Shown here piece after piece: positions 13,101 through 23,310 of a stretch of 64,000 nt of DNA. The stretch lies in the NCBI GenBank assembly GCA_024138025.1, contig JAMXBD010000058.1, forward strand, positions 1,488,001 through 1,552,000, in the 5' to 3' direction. Below the pieces are notes generated by a model. That model made no database searches. It was not told the DNA's origin and saw only the letters and a list, made by a program, of their open reading frames with translations. Position 1 is the first letter of the stretch; every line of letters begins with the position of its first letter. The stretch comes from Combretum micranthum. Taxonomy: Eukaryota > Streptophyta > Magnoliopsida > Myrtales > Combretaceae. The position numbers were made by a program, and so were the translations under genes.

Positions 13101-13262
13101 TTAATTATTTTATTGTATTTATTTTATTCCTCTATTTTTTATTTTTCTATTTTCTCTTATACTATTTATTATTATTATTATATTTTTTGATGAACTCAAC
13201 ATGACATTAATTATTGTAAACTTAAGCCTATTTTTTAATTGGGCAAAAATTGGGTGTCTACA
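10109..13262 (-). repeat. Ogre 3' LTR
   Basis: A 3154-bp direct repeat of 23311-26457, starting TGTCGAGCCTGAATTTTG and ending GGGTGTCTACA on the plus strand. A TATA-like CTATTTATAG lies at 12451-12460. Frames at 11901-12265 and 12784-12993 recur in the partner LTR, but with indels, and I do not regard them as genes. Confidence 0.92.
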
Positions 13263-13284
13263 GCTGCCCCTCTTTGTGGTAAAG
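13263..13284 (-). promoter_or_regulatory. Ogre polypurine tract
   Basis: On the minus strand the sequence reads CAAAGAGGGGCAGC directly before the 3' LTR start TGTAGACACCC. Purine-rich sequence at this position primes plus-strand DNA synthesis in LTR retrotransposons. Confidence 0.85.
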
Positions 13285-13401
13285 TTTGAATAAAACTTTT
13301 GGCACAAAGACAAAAGGATAGCCAATTTTTGCTTAATTTTTCCTGCCAACAAAGATATAATTTTTTATCTTGAAAGGATGGATTCTATATTGGACACCAT
13401 G

Positions 13402-13682
13402 CTAAACCATCTGTCGAGTTTAGACTTTGATATTTGCTAGGTCAACTGTCGGACCTAGGTTTAGAAAACTGATAGACCATCTGTATGGCCTAGATTTAGA
13501 GAAATGATAGGCCATCTGTCGGGCCTAGACTAAAAAAAACTGATAGACCGTCTGTCGGGTCTAGATTTTAGAAAACTGCTAGGTCATCTGTCGAACCTAG
13601 GTTTGGTCATTTGCCGGACCTATGGGCTTTAATTTGGTCATTTGCCGGACCTATGGGCTTTAGTTTGGTCATTTGCCGGACC
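13402..13682 (-). repeat. Tandem array of nine short inverted repeats in the Ogre 3' UTR
   Basis: Units of about 31-47 bp each contain an inverted repeat around a loop like ATCTGTCG or ATTTGCCG. Stems: 13402-13407/13418-13423 (CTAAAC:GTTTAG), 13437-13443/13452-13458 (CTAGGTC:GACCTAG), 13473-13478/13487-13492 (TAGACC:GGCCTA, one mismatch), 13508-13513/13522-13527 (TAGGCC:GGCCTA), 13544-13549/13558-13563 (TAGACC:GGTCTA) and 13579-13584/13595-13600 (CTAGGT:ACCTAG). Three shorter GGTC:GACC units lie at 13605-13620, 13636-13651 and 13667-13682. Ogre/Tat 3' UTRs are known to carry minisatellites; the paired structure is my observation. Confidence 0.85.
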
Positions 13683-13739
13683 TATAGGCTTTGATTTACT
13701 GGGGATTTTTGAAACCTTAAAGATTTGGTTTCTTGATCC

Positions 13740-14110
13740 ATTTGGGAATTCTTGATCTTCCGGGAAACTTGATCTTCTAGGAAACTTGATCTTCTTATCC
13801 ACTTGGGGATTTTTTATTTTCTTGGAAACTTAACTTTCTGATCCACTTGATCTTTTTGATTCTCTTGAGGAAACTTGATCTTTTTGATTCACTTGAGGAA
13901 ACTTGATCTTTTCAGAAACTTGACTTGATCTTTCTTGATCCACTCGAGGAAACTTGATCTTTCTTGATCTATTTGGGGGGGGAATCTTGATTTTCTCAGA
14001 AACTTGACTTATTGATTCATTTGGGAAAACTTGATCTTTCTTGATCCACTCGGGGACTCTAAACTTCTTGATCCATTTGAAGAATCTTGGTCTTTCGTTG
14101 GTTAATGTGT
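13740..14110 (-). repeat. Degenerate tandem repeat of about 28 bp in the Ogre 3' UTR
   Basis: The motif GGAAACTTGATCTTTCTTGATCCACTCG (in part) recurs roughly a dozen times with length variation. It creates a repetitive open frame on the minus strand (13830-14171) rich in the residues K, F, P, Q and S. That frame lies beyond the integrase stop and is best read as a by-product of the repeat. Confidence 0.7.
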
Positions 14111-14270
14111 TTAGGGCTTTTCCGTTGTTCACATAACCGTGTTCAAAAACTAGTAATCTTGTGCAATACAATCACCAGATAAAATTGCATATATGCATTT
14201 TAAAGCCATATGGGATGCTCAAATTACTTTCTAACAGATTTATTGGGGTTTGGGAATTTGTTTAAGTGAC

Positions 14271-14420
14271 AGGTTGAGATTTGATCTGGTTTGAGAATTT
14301 TTGGAAATTTATTTGAATGGGATGAGATTTGGTCTGATTTGAGAATTTTTGGAAATTTGTTTGAATGATTTAATTAACGGGTTGAGATTTGACCTGAGTT
14401 CAAAGTTTTTGGGATATCAA
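14271..14420 (-). repeat. Three-copy degenerate repeat next to the integrase end
   Basis: GGTTGAGATTTGATCTGGTT and GAGAATTTTTGGAAATTTGT recur near 14271, 14331 and 14380. This is a third, independent repeat block in the same 3' UTR. Confidence 0.6.
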
Positions 14421-14482
14421 CTTTGCTTGTAAAAACTAAAAATGAAATCAACTGAACACAGAAAATGACAAATTTTTATTGA

Positions 14483-15646
14483 TCATTCATAATACATCTT
14501 TACAGCATCTAAGTTTACAGGATTCTTTAAATCAGGTCCATCCATTTGGGAAAGAATCAATGCTCCTCCCGACAATACTTTTTTAACTACATACGGTCCT
14601 TCATAGTTTGGTGTGAACTTTCCTCTGGAGTCTTGCACATTTGGTAGCATCTTTCTCAAAACTAAGTCACCTTCTTGGAGATTTCTTGGCTTGATCTTCT
14701 TGTTGAATGCTTTAGCCATTCTTTGCTGGTATAACTGGCCGTGACACATTGCAGTCAGCCTCTTTTCATCTAACAGATTCAACTGTTCAAATCTTTGCTT
14801 TATCCACTCAGCTTCATCGAGTTTGGTTTCAACTAATATACGAAGTGATGGAATCTCAACTTCTACAGGTAAAACAGCTTCAGTTCCGTATACCAAGGAA
14901 TATGGTGTTGCCCCGGTTGATGTTCTTACAGACGTTCGATACGCCATTAATGCGAGCGGTAACATTTCATGCCAATCTTTATAGACAATGGTCATCTTCT
15001 CAATAATTCTCTTGATGTTCTTATTGGCGGCTTCAACTGCCCCATTCATTTGTGGCCGATACGGGGTAGAATTCCGATGCTTGATCTTGAATTGCTGACA
15101 CAAATTTGTTACTTCTTTGTTGTTCAAATTCGTACCATTATCAGTGATGATACTTTCTAGAGTTCCATATCGAGTGATGATGTCTCTTTTGATAAACCGC
15201 ACAACCACGGACTTTGTTACACTTGCATAAGAAGCGGCTTCTACCCATTTAGTGAAGTAATCGATTGCAACCAATATGAACCGATGACCATTCGAAGCTT
15301 TAGGTGAAATTGGCCCAATAACATCTATCCCCCATGTTGAGAAAGGCCATGGGGTTGACATTAATTGTAATTCTTTCGGAGGGGCACTTATCTTGTTTGC
15401 ATAGATCTGGCATAAATGACAAGATCTCACATGTTTGATACAGTCTGATTCCATAGTTAACCAAAAGTAACCTAATCTCATAATCTTTTTGGCTAACATG
15501 TAACCACTCATATGAGGACCACAAATTCCTTCGTGAACTTCTTCCATGAGCTTCTGGGCCTCTTTTTCATCTACACATCTTAACAAAGTCGTGTCAAATG
15601 ATCTTCTGTATAAAGTATTTTCGCTTAGCAAAAAATGATTGGCCAA
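14483..15646 (-). CDS. Ogre integrase, uninterrupted 387-codon segment
   Basis: This is the integrase part of the pol polyprotein, which inserts the cDNA into host DNA in the nucleus. A zinc-binding HHCC set is visible at H38, H45, C76 and C79. The catalytic residues are D108 (in WGIDVIGP), D169 (in IITDNGT) and E205 (in NGAVEAANK); the spacing from D169 to E205 is the classical 35 residues. A C-terminal basic part with a VLRKMLP and YEGPYVVKKVL region follows, as in other Gypsy integrases. No chromodomain is seen, as expected for the Tat lineage. The ATG at 15646 is only the first in frame; the real protein is cut from a polyprotein continuing upstream into RNase H. It is the best-preserved frame in the window. 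Confidence 0.9.
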   Translation of the reverse strand: MANHFLLSENTLYRRSFDTTLLRCVDEKEAQKLMEEVHEGICGPHMSGYMLAKKIMRLGYFWLTMESDCIKHVRSCHLCQIYANKISAPPKELQLMSTPWPFSTWGIDVIGPISPKASNGHRFILVAIDYFTKWVEAASYASVTKSVVVRFIKRDIITRYGTLESIITDNGTNLNNKEVTNLCQQFKIKHRNSTPYRPQMNGAVEAANKNIKRIIEKMTIVYKDWHEMLPLALMAYRTSVRTSTGATPYSLVYGTEAVLPVEVEIPSLRILVETKLDEAEWIKQRFEQLNLLDEKRLTAMCHGQLYQQRMAKAFNKKIKPRNLQEGDLVLRKMLPNVQDSRGKFTPNYEGPYVVKKVLSGGALILSQMDGPDLKNPVNLDAVKMYYE

Positions 15647-15651
15647 GCGCC

Positions 15652-16660
15652 TCAGTGACTTCTGATCTTTCTTGGTAGCACCTTCAGGATAATTACCCGT
15701 TGCAAAAGAACTTTAATATCTTGGTACCAGGGTTCATCTGATTCAATCATGGCGCAAAATGCAGGTTCACTTCTCACCCGGACTTGCAAAGGTTGGATTC
15801 TTGCTCCTTCAGTAAACTGAATTAATGAGGCCAAAGTAGCCAGAGCATCAGCAAACTGATTTTGGGTTCTTGGCACATATACAAAGGAGATTTCCCTAAA
15901 TCTTTCTATCAATTCTGCCAAGTGATTATGATAAGGAATCAACTTGGGATCCTTTGTTTTAAAATCTCCTCGAGTTTGAAAAATAATAAGTGATGAATCT
16001 CCAAAAACTTCGAGCTCTTGAATTTCCATTTGGATTGCCATCTCTAAACCCAAAATGCATGCTTCATATTCTGCTATATTATTTGTATAAGGGAACATTA
16101 ATCTGGCCGCTGTTGGGTATTGGTTTCCTTCAGGTGAAATTAGGACTGCCCCTATTCCACATCCATACACATTAGCTGCTCCGTCAAAATACAATTTCCA
16201 ATTCGGCATTCTTTCATCTTCCGTTTGTATTACCCGAATCCCTTCATCGGGGAATTGATCTTGTTCCTTTAGTTCCTCATCAACCGGGCTTTCAGCGAGT
16301 TGATCAGCCAAGGCTTGTCCTTTAATTGAATTTTGTTTAACATAGGTAATATCAAACTCAGACAGCAACATTTGCCATTTTGAAATTCGACCGACCAAGG
16401 CGGGCTTATTTGCCAGATACCTCAAAGGATCATGCTTTGTAATTAACTCGATTGAGTAGAAGAGCGTGTATTGCCTGAGTCTATGCATAGTCCATACTAA
16501 TGCACAGCAAGTTCTTTCTATCTCTGAATACTTTTGCTCTCCATTTGAGAATTTTTTGCTCAAGTAATAAATAGCTCTTTCTTTTCCATTTCATCTTTTT
16601 GCCCGAGTACACAACCCATGGATTCCGAAAAAATTGTCAAGTATAAGAACAAAGGCTTTT
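15652..16660 (-). pseudogene. Ogre RNase H plus second (archaeal-type) RNase H
   Basis: The open part (16563-15652, 303 codons) starts inside the first RNase H, with residues such as HDPLRYL (44-50) and the ALADQLAE end (about 84-91). After a linker rich in acidic residues comes a second RNase H with the catalytic set D127 (YFDGAAN), E165 (IAEYEA), D189 (FGDSSL) and D239 (FADALATLAS). This duplicated domain is typical of the Tat lineage. A frameshift near 16560-16660 separates it from the rest of RNase H and RT, and another change near 15650 separates it from integrase. Confidence 0.88.
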
Positions 16661-16675
16661 CGGGTACTGGAGTGA

Positions 16676-17880
16676 TCAAAACGGGGGATTTTCAGATACT
16701 GCTTTAATTCGGTTAAAGGCTTCTTCACATTCTTCATTCCATTCAATTTGGGCATTTTTTCTCAATAATTTAAACAGTGGTTGACATTTATCCGTCAACT
16801 GGGAAATGAATCGAGCAATGTAATTTAGTCTCCCCAAAAGACCTCTAATTTCTTTCAATGTTGTTGGGGGAGGTAATTCCTGAATTGCTTTGACCTTATC
16901 AGGATCAATTTCTATTCCTCTTTGACTGATCACAAATCCCAATAGTTTCCCAGATGTTACTCCAAAAATGCACTTTTCTGGGTTTAATTTTAATTGAAAC
17001 TTTCTCAATCTTTCAAAAAGTTTCCTTAATACTTCTACATGATCTTCTCCTTCTTTTGATTTGGCAATCATGTCATCAACATATACTTCCACCTCTCTAT
17101 GATCATGTCATGCAATATGGTCTGCATTGCTCGCTGATAAGTTGCTCGGCATTTTGAGACCAAATGGCATGACCTTATAGCAAAAAGTTCCCAGGCTGTG
17201 ACAAATGTGGTTTTGACTTGTCCTCTTCGGCCATCAATATTTGATTGTATCCGAAAATCCATCCATAAATGAGAATAGATGGTTTCCAGCTGTATGTCTA
17301 CCAAGACATCAATATGGCAACGGGAAATTTCTTTTGGGGTCGCTTGATTCAAGTCTCTAAGTCCACACAGATTCTAAGTTTCCCATTTTTCTTAAGTACT
17401 GGTACTATTTGATACCCAATCTGAGTAATCCGAAACTTCAATGAATCCAACTTCGAGTAACTTCTTGACCTCATCTTTAATTTTAAGTAAAATCGGTCTA
17501 AATCGCCTTAATTTTTGCTTCTTAGGCTTATGCCTTCTTGGTTGGCAATTTATGGACCACAATTGACGGATCTAAACCGGGCATATCACTATATGACCAT
17601 GCAAAAACATCCAAATATTCTGCTAGTAGCTTAATCAAACCCTGTGTTATGTCTTCTGGCAATTACCCCCAATTCTCAAATTCCTAGGGTCTTCACTTAT
17701 TCCAAATTAACCAATTTAGTGGGTTCAGGGGTTTCAATCCTTTCTTGGTAAAATTTTGCCAATTTTCTTGTGTTTTCAATTGATATTCATCTTCAACGAC
17801 TAACCCAGTAGGGTTGGAGGTGATATCGATATTTTCAGTATTTACAGACGCGAGATATCCGGAACTCATACAAAAGTCGG
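16676..17880 (-). pseudogene. Ogre reverse transcriptase, frameshifted
   Basis: This copies element RNA into cDNA. The C-terminal half is open at 17092-16676 and contains the active-site box YVDD (VYVDDMIAKSK) followed by LNPEKC, LLGFVIS and GLLGRLNYIARFI. The N-terminal half (17880-17093) is recognisable in pieces such as FSFMDGFS and VMPFGL but is split by several stops and frameshifts. The first codons, from about 17880, encode an acidic spacer before the RT fold. Confidence 0.85.
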
Positions 17881-17882
17881 AT

Positions 17883-18022
17883 CTGGTAGAATATGAATGG
17901 GGGAAGAATAAGAATATGGAAAAACAAAAGAAGTTTATTAAATTTGAAATGGTGTTTAAGTACACTTATTTGAGCAACACATAAAGCAAAAATACAAAAC
18001 GCAATCTAATATCGGTCCTTAC
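17883..18022 (-). other. Probable Ogre intron between protease and RT
   Basis: On the minus strand a donor-like GTAAGG begins at 18022. A pyrimidine-rich tract ends in TACCAG with its last base at 17883, directly before an open frame leading into RT. Ogre elements are known to carry a spliced intron between the gag-protease and RT reading frames. The exact ends are inferred. Confidence 0.5.
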
Positions 18023-18284
18023 TTAAGAAAATTAAAAAGCACAAGGTATGGAAAACCAATTCTTCAAAGCTATCTTCTTGTGGGATCATCTTCCTTGGAG
18101 TCATCTGTCTTCTGGACATGATGAGGCTTTGGAAAGGAGCTCTGATGTGTGGGATTTCGATGTCTGGATCATATCTTTATTAAGCTTCCTTGTCTCATCT
18201 TATTCTTCATGTCTGCTACCTCTGTTTGAGTAGGAGAATATCCTAGGCCAAAAGTTCCTATCTGAGCTTCTTTTTCTTCATTTA

Positions 18285-18740
18285 TTACACAGACTTCTTC
18301 AAATATTTGGAGCCCAAAGTCTTCTTCTCCTTTTCCAAATATGGAATAGCCGTTTCTTGATAGATGGCATAATCTTGTTCTCCCATAACGGTAACAAGTT
18401 GGCCATTTGCTACAAATTTAACCCTCTGGTGCAAGCTTGAGGGTATTGCTCCTGCTGCATGAATCCATGGCCTTCCAAGCAACAAATTAAATGTTCTTGG
18501 GATATCTATCACTTGAAAAGGAATTAGGAAAGTTTGAGGCCCAATAGTGACCTCTAATTCCACTTCTCCAATTATTTCCTTCTTTGATCCATCAAATGCT
18601 CGTACTACAGTAGGACTTGGCTTGATATTTGACGGGTCTACTTCCAACAAATTCAGAGTAGCCAGGGGGCATACATTCAGAGAAGATCCATTGTCAATAA
18701 GCACTCGGGAGACGATTTACCATTGCTTTTGACAACAATA
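18285..18740 (-). CDS. Ogre protease segment
   Basis: This is a retropepsin-like aspartic protease. The active site reads LIDNGSSLNVCPL, with DNG in place of the usual DTG or DSG; the DNGS form is common in Tat elements. Further features are VVRAFDGSKKE, the flap region, and LLGRPWIHAAGAIPS near the C-terminus (the hydrophobic-hydrophobic-GR motif). The frame is open from 18704 down to 18285 but is shifted by one base from the upstream linker frame near 18700. Confidence 0.85.
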
Positions 18741-19512
18741 AAAGAGCTATTATGTTGGCCACCTTCTTCTCCTAATTCTTCGGATGAGAAGCTAATTTGC
18801 TCATTTGCAAAGACAGAACTGATGATATGTTCCAAGGTTTTTTCTGTCACATCCTCTGGAACTTTTACTTCTTTGAGAACTTTGAACAAGGCCTCACGGT
18901 GAATATCAGAGCTAATTAACAAACCCATGAGTGATATTTGGGCTGGCGTCTTGGCTAGTTGTTCAACTACTTTGAATTCACTTGCCTTCATGAGTTTAGC
19001 CAATATTGCTTTCTCATCTTCCTTCTTTTCTTCATCATTCGGCGGCGGCGATGAATCCATGGTCACCTTCTTTGCAGTTGGTTCATAAAGTCTTCCCGAA
19101 CGGGTAAGCCCGCCAATCATAGAATCGTGATTAACTGTCTGGTAATCAAATGGGGCAGCTTTGTAATCTTTTACAGCAATTGGGATTTGGAAAGTATAAC
19201 TTCTAGGCTTCGAGACAGTTGCCTCTTCTTTACTGTTGTTCATCTCAAATTTGATTAACTTCGGTTCACATGTGATCATGCCAACAAATTTTTCTTCTTT
19301 CTTGGTACAGGCTTTTCTTCATCTTCAGACTCTGATCCCCATCCAGTGGCAGGAGCATCAGCATATACGCGTGGTTCAAACCAATAGTCAACCAGATATT
19401 GGTACTTTCCATCATCTCCTAGAGTTCCGACAGTTGGGTCTCCAGCTTGGTATCTTGCCCACAATTCTGCCTGTGTGCTTGACTTTCTTGGCTTTGGGAC
19501 CAGCATTTCCAT
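18677..19512 (-). pseudogene. Ogre gag C-terminal/protease-upstream region
   Basis: Two overlapping frames (19512-19276 and 19279-18677) encode the linker that precedes protease. The first has a YQYLVDYWFEPRVYADAP-like patch and an acidic tail. The second contains LTRSGRLYEP and QISLMGLLISSDIHREALF, which regularly precede the protease of Tat elements. The one-base frame change at about 19278 breaks the polyprotein. Confidence 0.75.
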
Positions 19513-19756
19513 GATATCTTCTTTTTTATGATTCCATTTTGCAACAATTGTAAATGGCTGGTCTGGTTTTGGTGCGATCTCTCAGATTGATATAGGGTAA
19601 ATGCCCCATTTGGCGGAGATTCCATGCCACTTGTTCTATGGTGATAGGCAATTCATCCAAGTTGACTTCTGGGTTGCGCTTCGGCAGTGATCATATTAAT
19701 AACCGACCCATGATTTGGCAATGGATTAGTAGAAACATTTGGAGGCTGCACAAAGT

Positions 19757-21007
19757 CTAATTGGATGGTCTTTGCATCAATAAGATCTTGAATCTTATGT
19801 TTGAGTCTCCAACAATAATCAGTGGAGTGCCCGATTTGCCCATGTGATATTCACATTTTAAATCAGGGTTGTAGTTCTTGGGCTTATAATCATCTTTGGG
19901 TACTTCAAAGCCAATCAGATTATCGGCTCTCAATTTAGCCCATACTTGGCTGAGCGGAACCGGTATTGGAGTAAAATTGCGTCGGTTGGGCCTTGATTGT
20001 TGATTCGAAACAACCCTTTGTTTTTGACCTTGATTGGTCGGCAGAACTATGGATTTAGTAGGGTTTGCTGGACTTGAGATATTGACCATACCGACAGTCG
20101 AATCCTTTCCTTTGTACGAGACATTTTTAGGTGCTGTATACTTCTTTTCTACTTGCAGCTTTCCGGCTGAGATAGCATTCTCAATCCTGCATCCGGCTAC
20201 TACCACTTCTGAAAAACTTGCTGACGCATGCCCTATGAGATGAGAAAAGAATGGCTCTTCTAGTGTGTTGATGAAAGTAAAAGTGAGATCCTTTTCAGGC
20301 ATCGGATTGGTGATTCTTGCAGCTAAAGCTCTCCATCGCTGAGCATATTCCTTGAAAGCTTCATCTTTCTTCTTCTTCATAGTACTCAAATCCCAGACCG
20401 AGGGTGCCATTTCGATGTTGAACTTGTATTGGTTGAAAAATGCCCTGGCTAATTTATCCCAGTATCAATTTCTTGTGAGTCCAATTGGGCATACCAGGCT
20501 AATGCTGGACCAGTAAGGCTATCTTGAAAGGTCTGTACCATCATTTATCAAATTTGGCATACTGCCCCATACGTCGTACATATAATCTTGTGTGCATGTT
20601 AGGACAGCCAGTTCCATCATTTTTTCGAACTCAGGTGCCTTGAATTTTTCAGGAAAAGCACCTTCCTCAAATTGTGGCAGGCTTAAAATCGCAGTCTGAT
20701 CAAAGCCGTCAAATGCCTTCATCTTTTCAAACAGTTTCTTCTCCATGTCCCTAGCTTGGGCTTCAAGTTCTTTCTTTAGTTCGGCCATATTGAACTCGGT
20801 TTGGGAATCATCAACGTTGACTGGTTGCTCCATGATTTCTTTTCCTTTCTGTTCCCCGGAAGATTCTTCAGATGTTATAGGGGTCTTGGACTGAGTAACA
20901 TTCTGAGTCAAGGTCTGCATCTGTTCGGTAATTCTAAGCAGGGTTTGTTCCATGGCATTGAGTCTCTGTTCAGTGGTCTGATCTGGGGTAGTGTTGGTAC
21001 TAGCCAT
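19757..21007 (-). pseudogene. Ogre gag, frameshifted
   Basis: This is the structural protein of the virus-like particle. The N-terminal part (21007-20519) is rich in Q, T and E with a predicted coiled coil (MEQTLLRITEQMQTL, AELKKELEAQARDMEKKL). The second part (20410-19757) carries the retrotransposon gag core: FKEYAQRWRALAARI, LTFTFINTLEEPFFSHLIGH and CRIENAISAGKL. The intervening 110 bases encode the conserved ALAWYAQLD patch in a shifted frame. No CCHC zinc knuckle is obvious. Confidence 0.82.
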
Positions 21008-21298
21008 CTTTGCTCGTGATCTAGTATAAATGGGACTTCTAACTGGTTTGGGAGCTATCTTTCAGGATTTTGGATTCGCTAGACTTGATTCGTAACTGGA
21101 CCGTAAGAAGTAAGAAGATAAGAATACTAACATACAAACACAAGGATGCAAATATGAATGCAAATGGGGATAATGACCATCAAATTTTGATAAACACATT
21201 TATTGGAGTTGTAATAAATTCAAAAAACAATCTTTCATAAAGTTAAATTACTATACTAAAAGTTCAAATCTCGATTCCTAAAACTAAACTCAGGACTT

Positions 21299-22781
21299 CT
21301 AAACTAGTCTTCTGGTCTTGGCAGGGCAGATGATTTGATCCTCAAGTAGTTGAGTCCTTTTTCGAGCTTTCTTCAATTCATCCTCTAACAGTGCAATCCT
21401 GTTGTGAGCTTTTTCCAAGCGGTCATCATCTCTATCTCTTTGCAAGTAATCCCGATGACAGACTTCAAGCCGAGCTGAAACCATTTCCATGTAAGCAATC
21501 ATTTCAGGATCAGGTTCAGGTGGTGCTGGTTCAAGAATGTTAGGAGCTTCATATTGGATGTCCTTATTCTTCTTCATTTGACTGGCTATGTACCACCTGG
21601 TTGCTCTATAATCCCGAGTCACTTTATTTTCTGGCTCGACTTCGAAAACTGGCTTGATTTCTCTATCATCCCAGATGGCTTTTATTTGGTTTACCTTGGA
21701 CTGCTTTGCTATCTGAGTCAGGGTTGGATCCATATAGTCGAGAATAACTCGTCCCAACTCAGGCTTGACAGTAATGTCTTGTAGCATGCCATATTGCCTG
21801 ATAACACTTGAGGGGTAATAGCCCGTACAACCAGTGATTCCAATCAGAGGCACAGTTAGGTACTTCTTGCAACCTAAGATAGCAACGGGACACTTAAACC
21901 AACGGGCTTGCCACATAAAGTCTTCAGGTCTCATGTCTTCAAATATTGCAAGTATAGACCAGAAAGGCTCGTTATCTTCCATATGGACCCGTTCAGCAAA
22001 AGACTGGATGAGATCATAACTCGGGCGGATAAGGGACCCATTAGCTAGATCTTTTCCGTAGTACTTGGTGTGACTAGCGAACCAAACCATCAATAGATGC
22101 ATGCTTGCCTTGAAACTGCCCCTGCCCTTAGACTTGATGTGATTCAAACTTCTGATTTGTTCTGCTAGAGGGCGGGAACATATGACTTGCCAGTTAATAT
22201 TGTGCTACAAGCTCGATGACTCGGAAGTGAATGAACAGGTTCCCATGTGGAAAGAGTATGGTAGCAAAAGCAGCCACTATGAAAGCATTAACTCTGTTTT
22301 CACTCCAGGTCACAACTGATACCGTAAAGGAATTTCGGTTGCTTATGTAATTATCAAAGTTTCCAAACCAATCCATCAAGGTAGTTAATCGGATGGAGAA
22401 TTCATTGCAACCCTTCATGGCTTCAATTACCTCTTTTTAATCCCAAAAATTCTGAAATGATGCGGATCGGACTATGAGTAAGGCTTGGTACATAGATCCC
22501 CTCGGAAGTGGGTGGGGCTTGAAGCAACCTAGCATATTCTTCAATGGTAGGACTTAGCACGTGTTGACCTAGACGGAATGCCACTTCATTGGGTTCCCAG
22601 AGATGAACAAGGGCTCGAAACATGGTAAATGGAACTTGGACCTTAGGTAAATTGAGGATCGGGCCCAACCTATCCTTAATGAATGATTGTTGATCGGGGT
22701 CAAAACTGACCAACCATCGGTAGTAACAGCATTGGATCCTTGAAAGTCTCTACTCGGGGTTCCTTGATGAGACGAGCCCAT
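21299..22781 (-). pseudogene. Ogre ORF1 (extra ORF upstream of gag), broken into three frames
   Basis: The extra ORF distinguishes Ogre from other Gypsy elements; its function is unknown. The fragments are 22713-22423 (with LVHLWEPNEVAFRLGQHVL and TIEEYARLLQ), 22418-22194, and 22147-21299 (with WSILAIFEDMRPEDFMW and a coiled-coil end around LEKAHNRIALLEDELKKAR). The N-terminal and middle parts resemble plant mobile-domain-like proteins often annotated DUF7745. Frameshifts near 22713, 22420 and 22150 inactivate it. About 290 bases with no clear feature separate it from gag. Confidence 0.7.
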
Positions 22782-23287
22782 AGGCTATTGCTACTGTCCG
22801 AACTTGAGGAAATCATTTCCTGGGATTTATAAAGACCCTATTAGGAGACAAATCCTAAATTTTTTTTTTTTAAAAAAAATTTACAACTCCATTTTTTGAA
22901 AAAAATTTGGTCAAATCCCATGAATGCATGACTTGGGTAAGGTTCTATAGGTTCCCCGGTCTAGCAAATCATAAGGCAAAACCGGAGTGGGAGTCTTTTC
23001 TTGATCTAGAGGGTGGAAACCACAGCCCCCGGACCTTACTTCGAACTCCTCGCTTAGGCTCTTAAGACGGCCTGGGTTCGACCGTATCTAGCACACACAT
23101 TGTGTGCATGAATGCAAATGCATATGCATATGCGAATGAAATGAACTAATTTAAAATCTAAGTTACAGACATATATACAAAAACACATACAAACAGATAA
23201 TTATACAATATACAAAAAAAAAAAAAGATAAATTTTAAATTTTAAACTTAAGTGGCTAGCCCTCTTTTTTTTTTAAAATAATAAGCG
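22782..23287 (-). other. Ogre 5' leader
   Basis: This non-coding stretch lies between PBS and ORF1. It contains A/T homopolymer runs (about 22859-22905 and 23209-23230) and a short CATATGCATATGC-like repeat near 23117. No reading frame of interest is present. Confidence 0.6.
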
Positions 23288-23307
23288 AGTCCCCAGTGGA
23301 GTCGCCA
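23288..23307 (-). promoter_or_regulatory. Ogre primer-binding site
   Basis: Three bases inside the 5' LTR, on the minus strand, the sequence TGGCGACTCCACTGGGGAC begins with the TGG that pairs with a tRNA CCA tail. Ogre and Tat elements are reported to use tRNA-Arg; the tRNA identity here is inferred from that. Confidence 0.8.
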
Positions 23308-23310
23308 AGC

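Noticed and set aside
13830..14171. 113-codon minus-strand frame after integrase
   Set aside because: It is the translation of a 28-bp tandem repeat in the 3' UTR.
14749..15160. Plus-strand frames opposite the Ogre integrase
   Set aside because: They are antisense shadows of an unbroken integrase frame with all catalytic residues.
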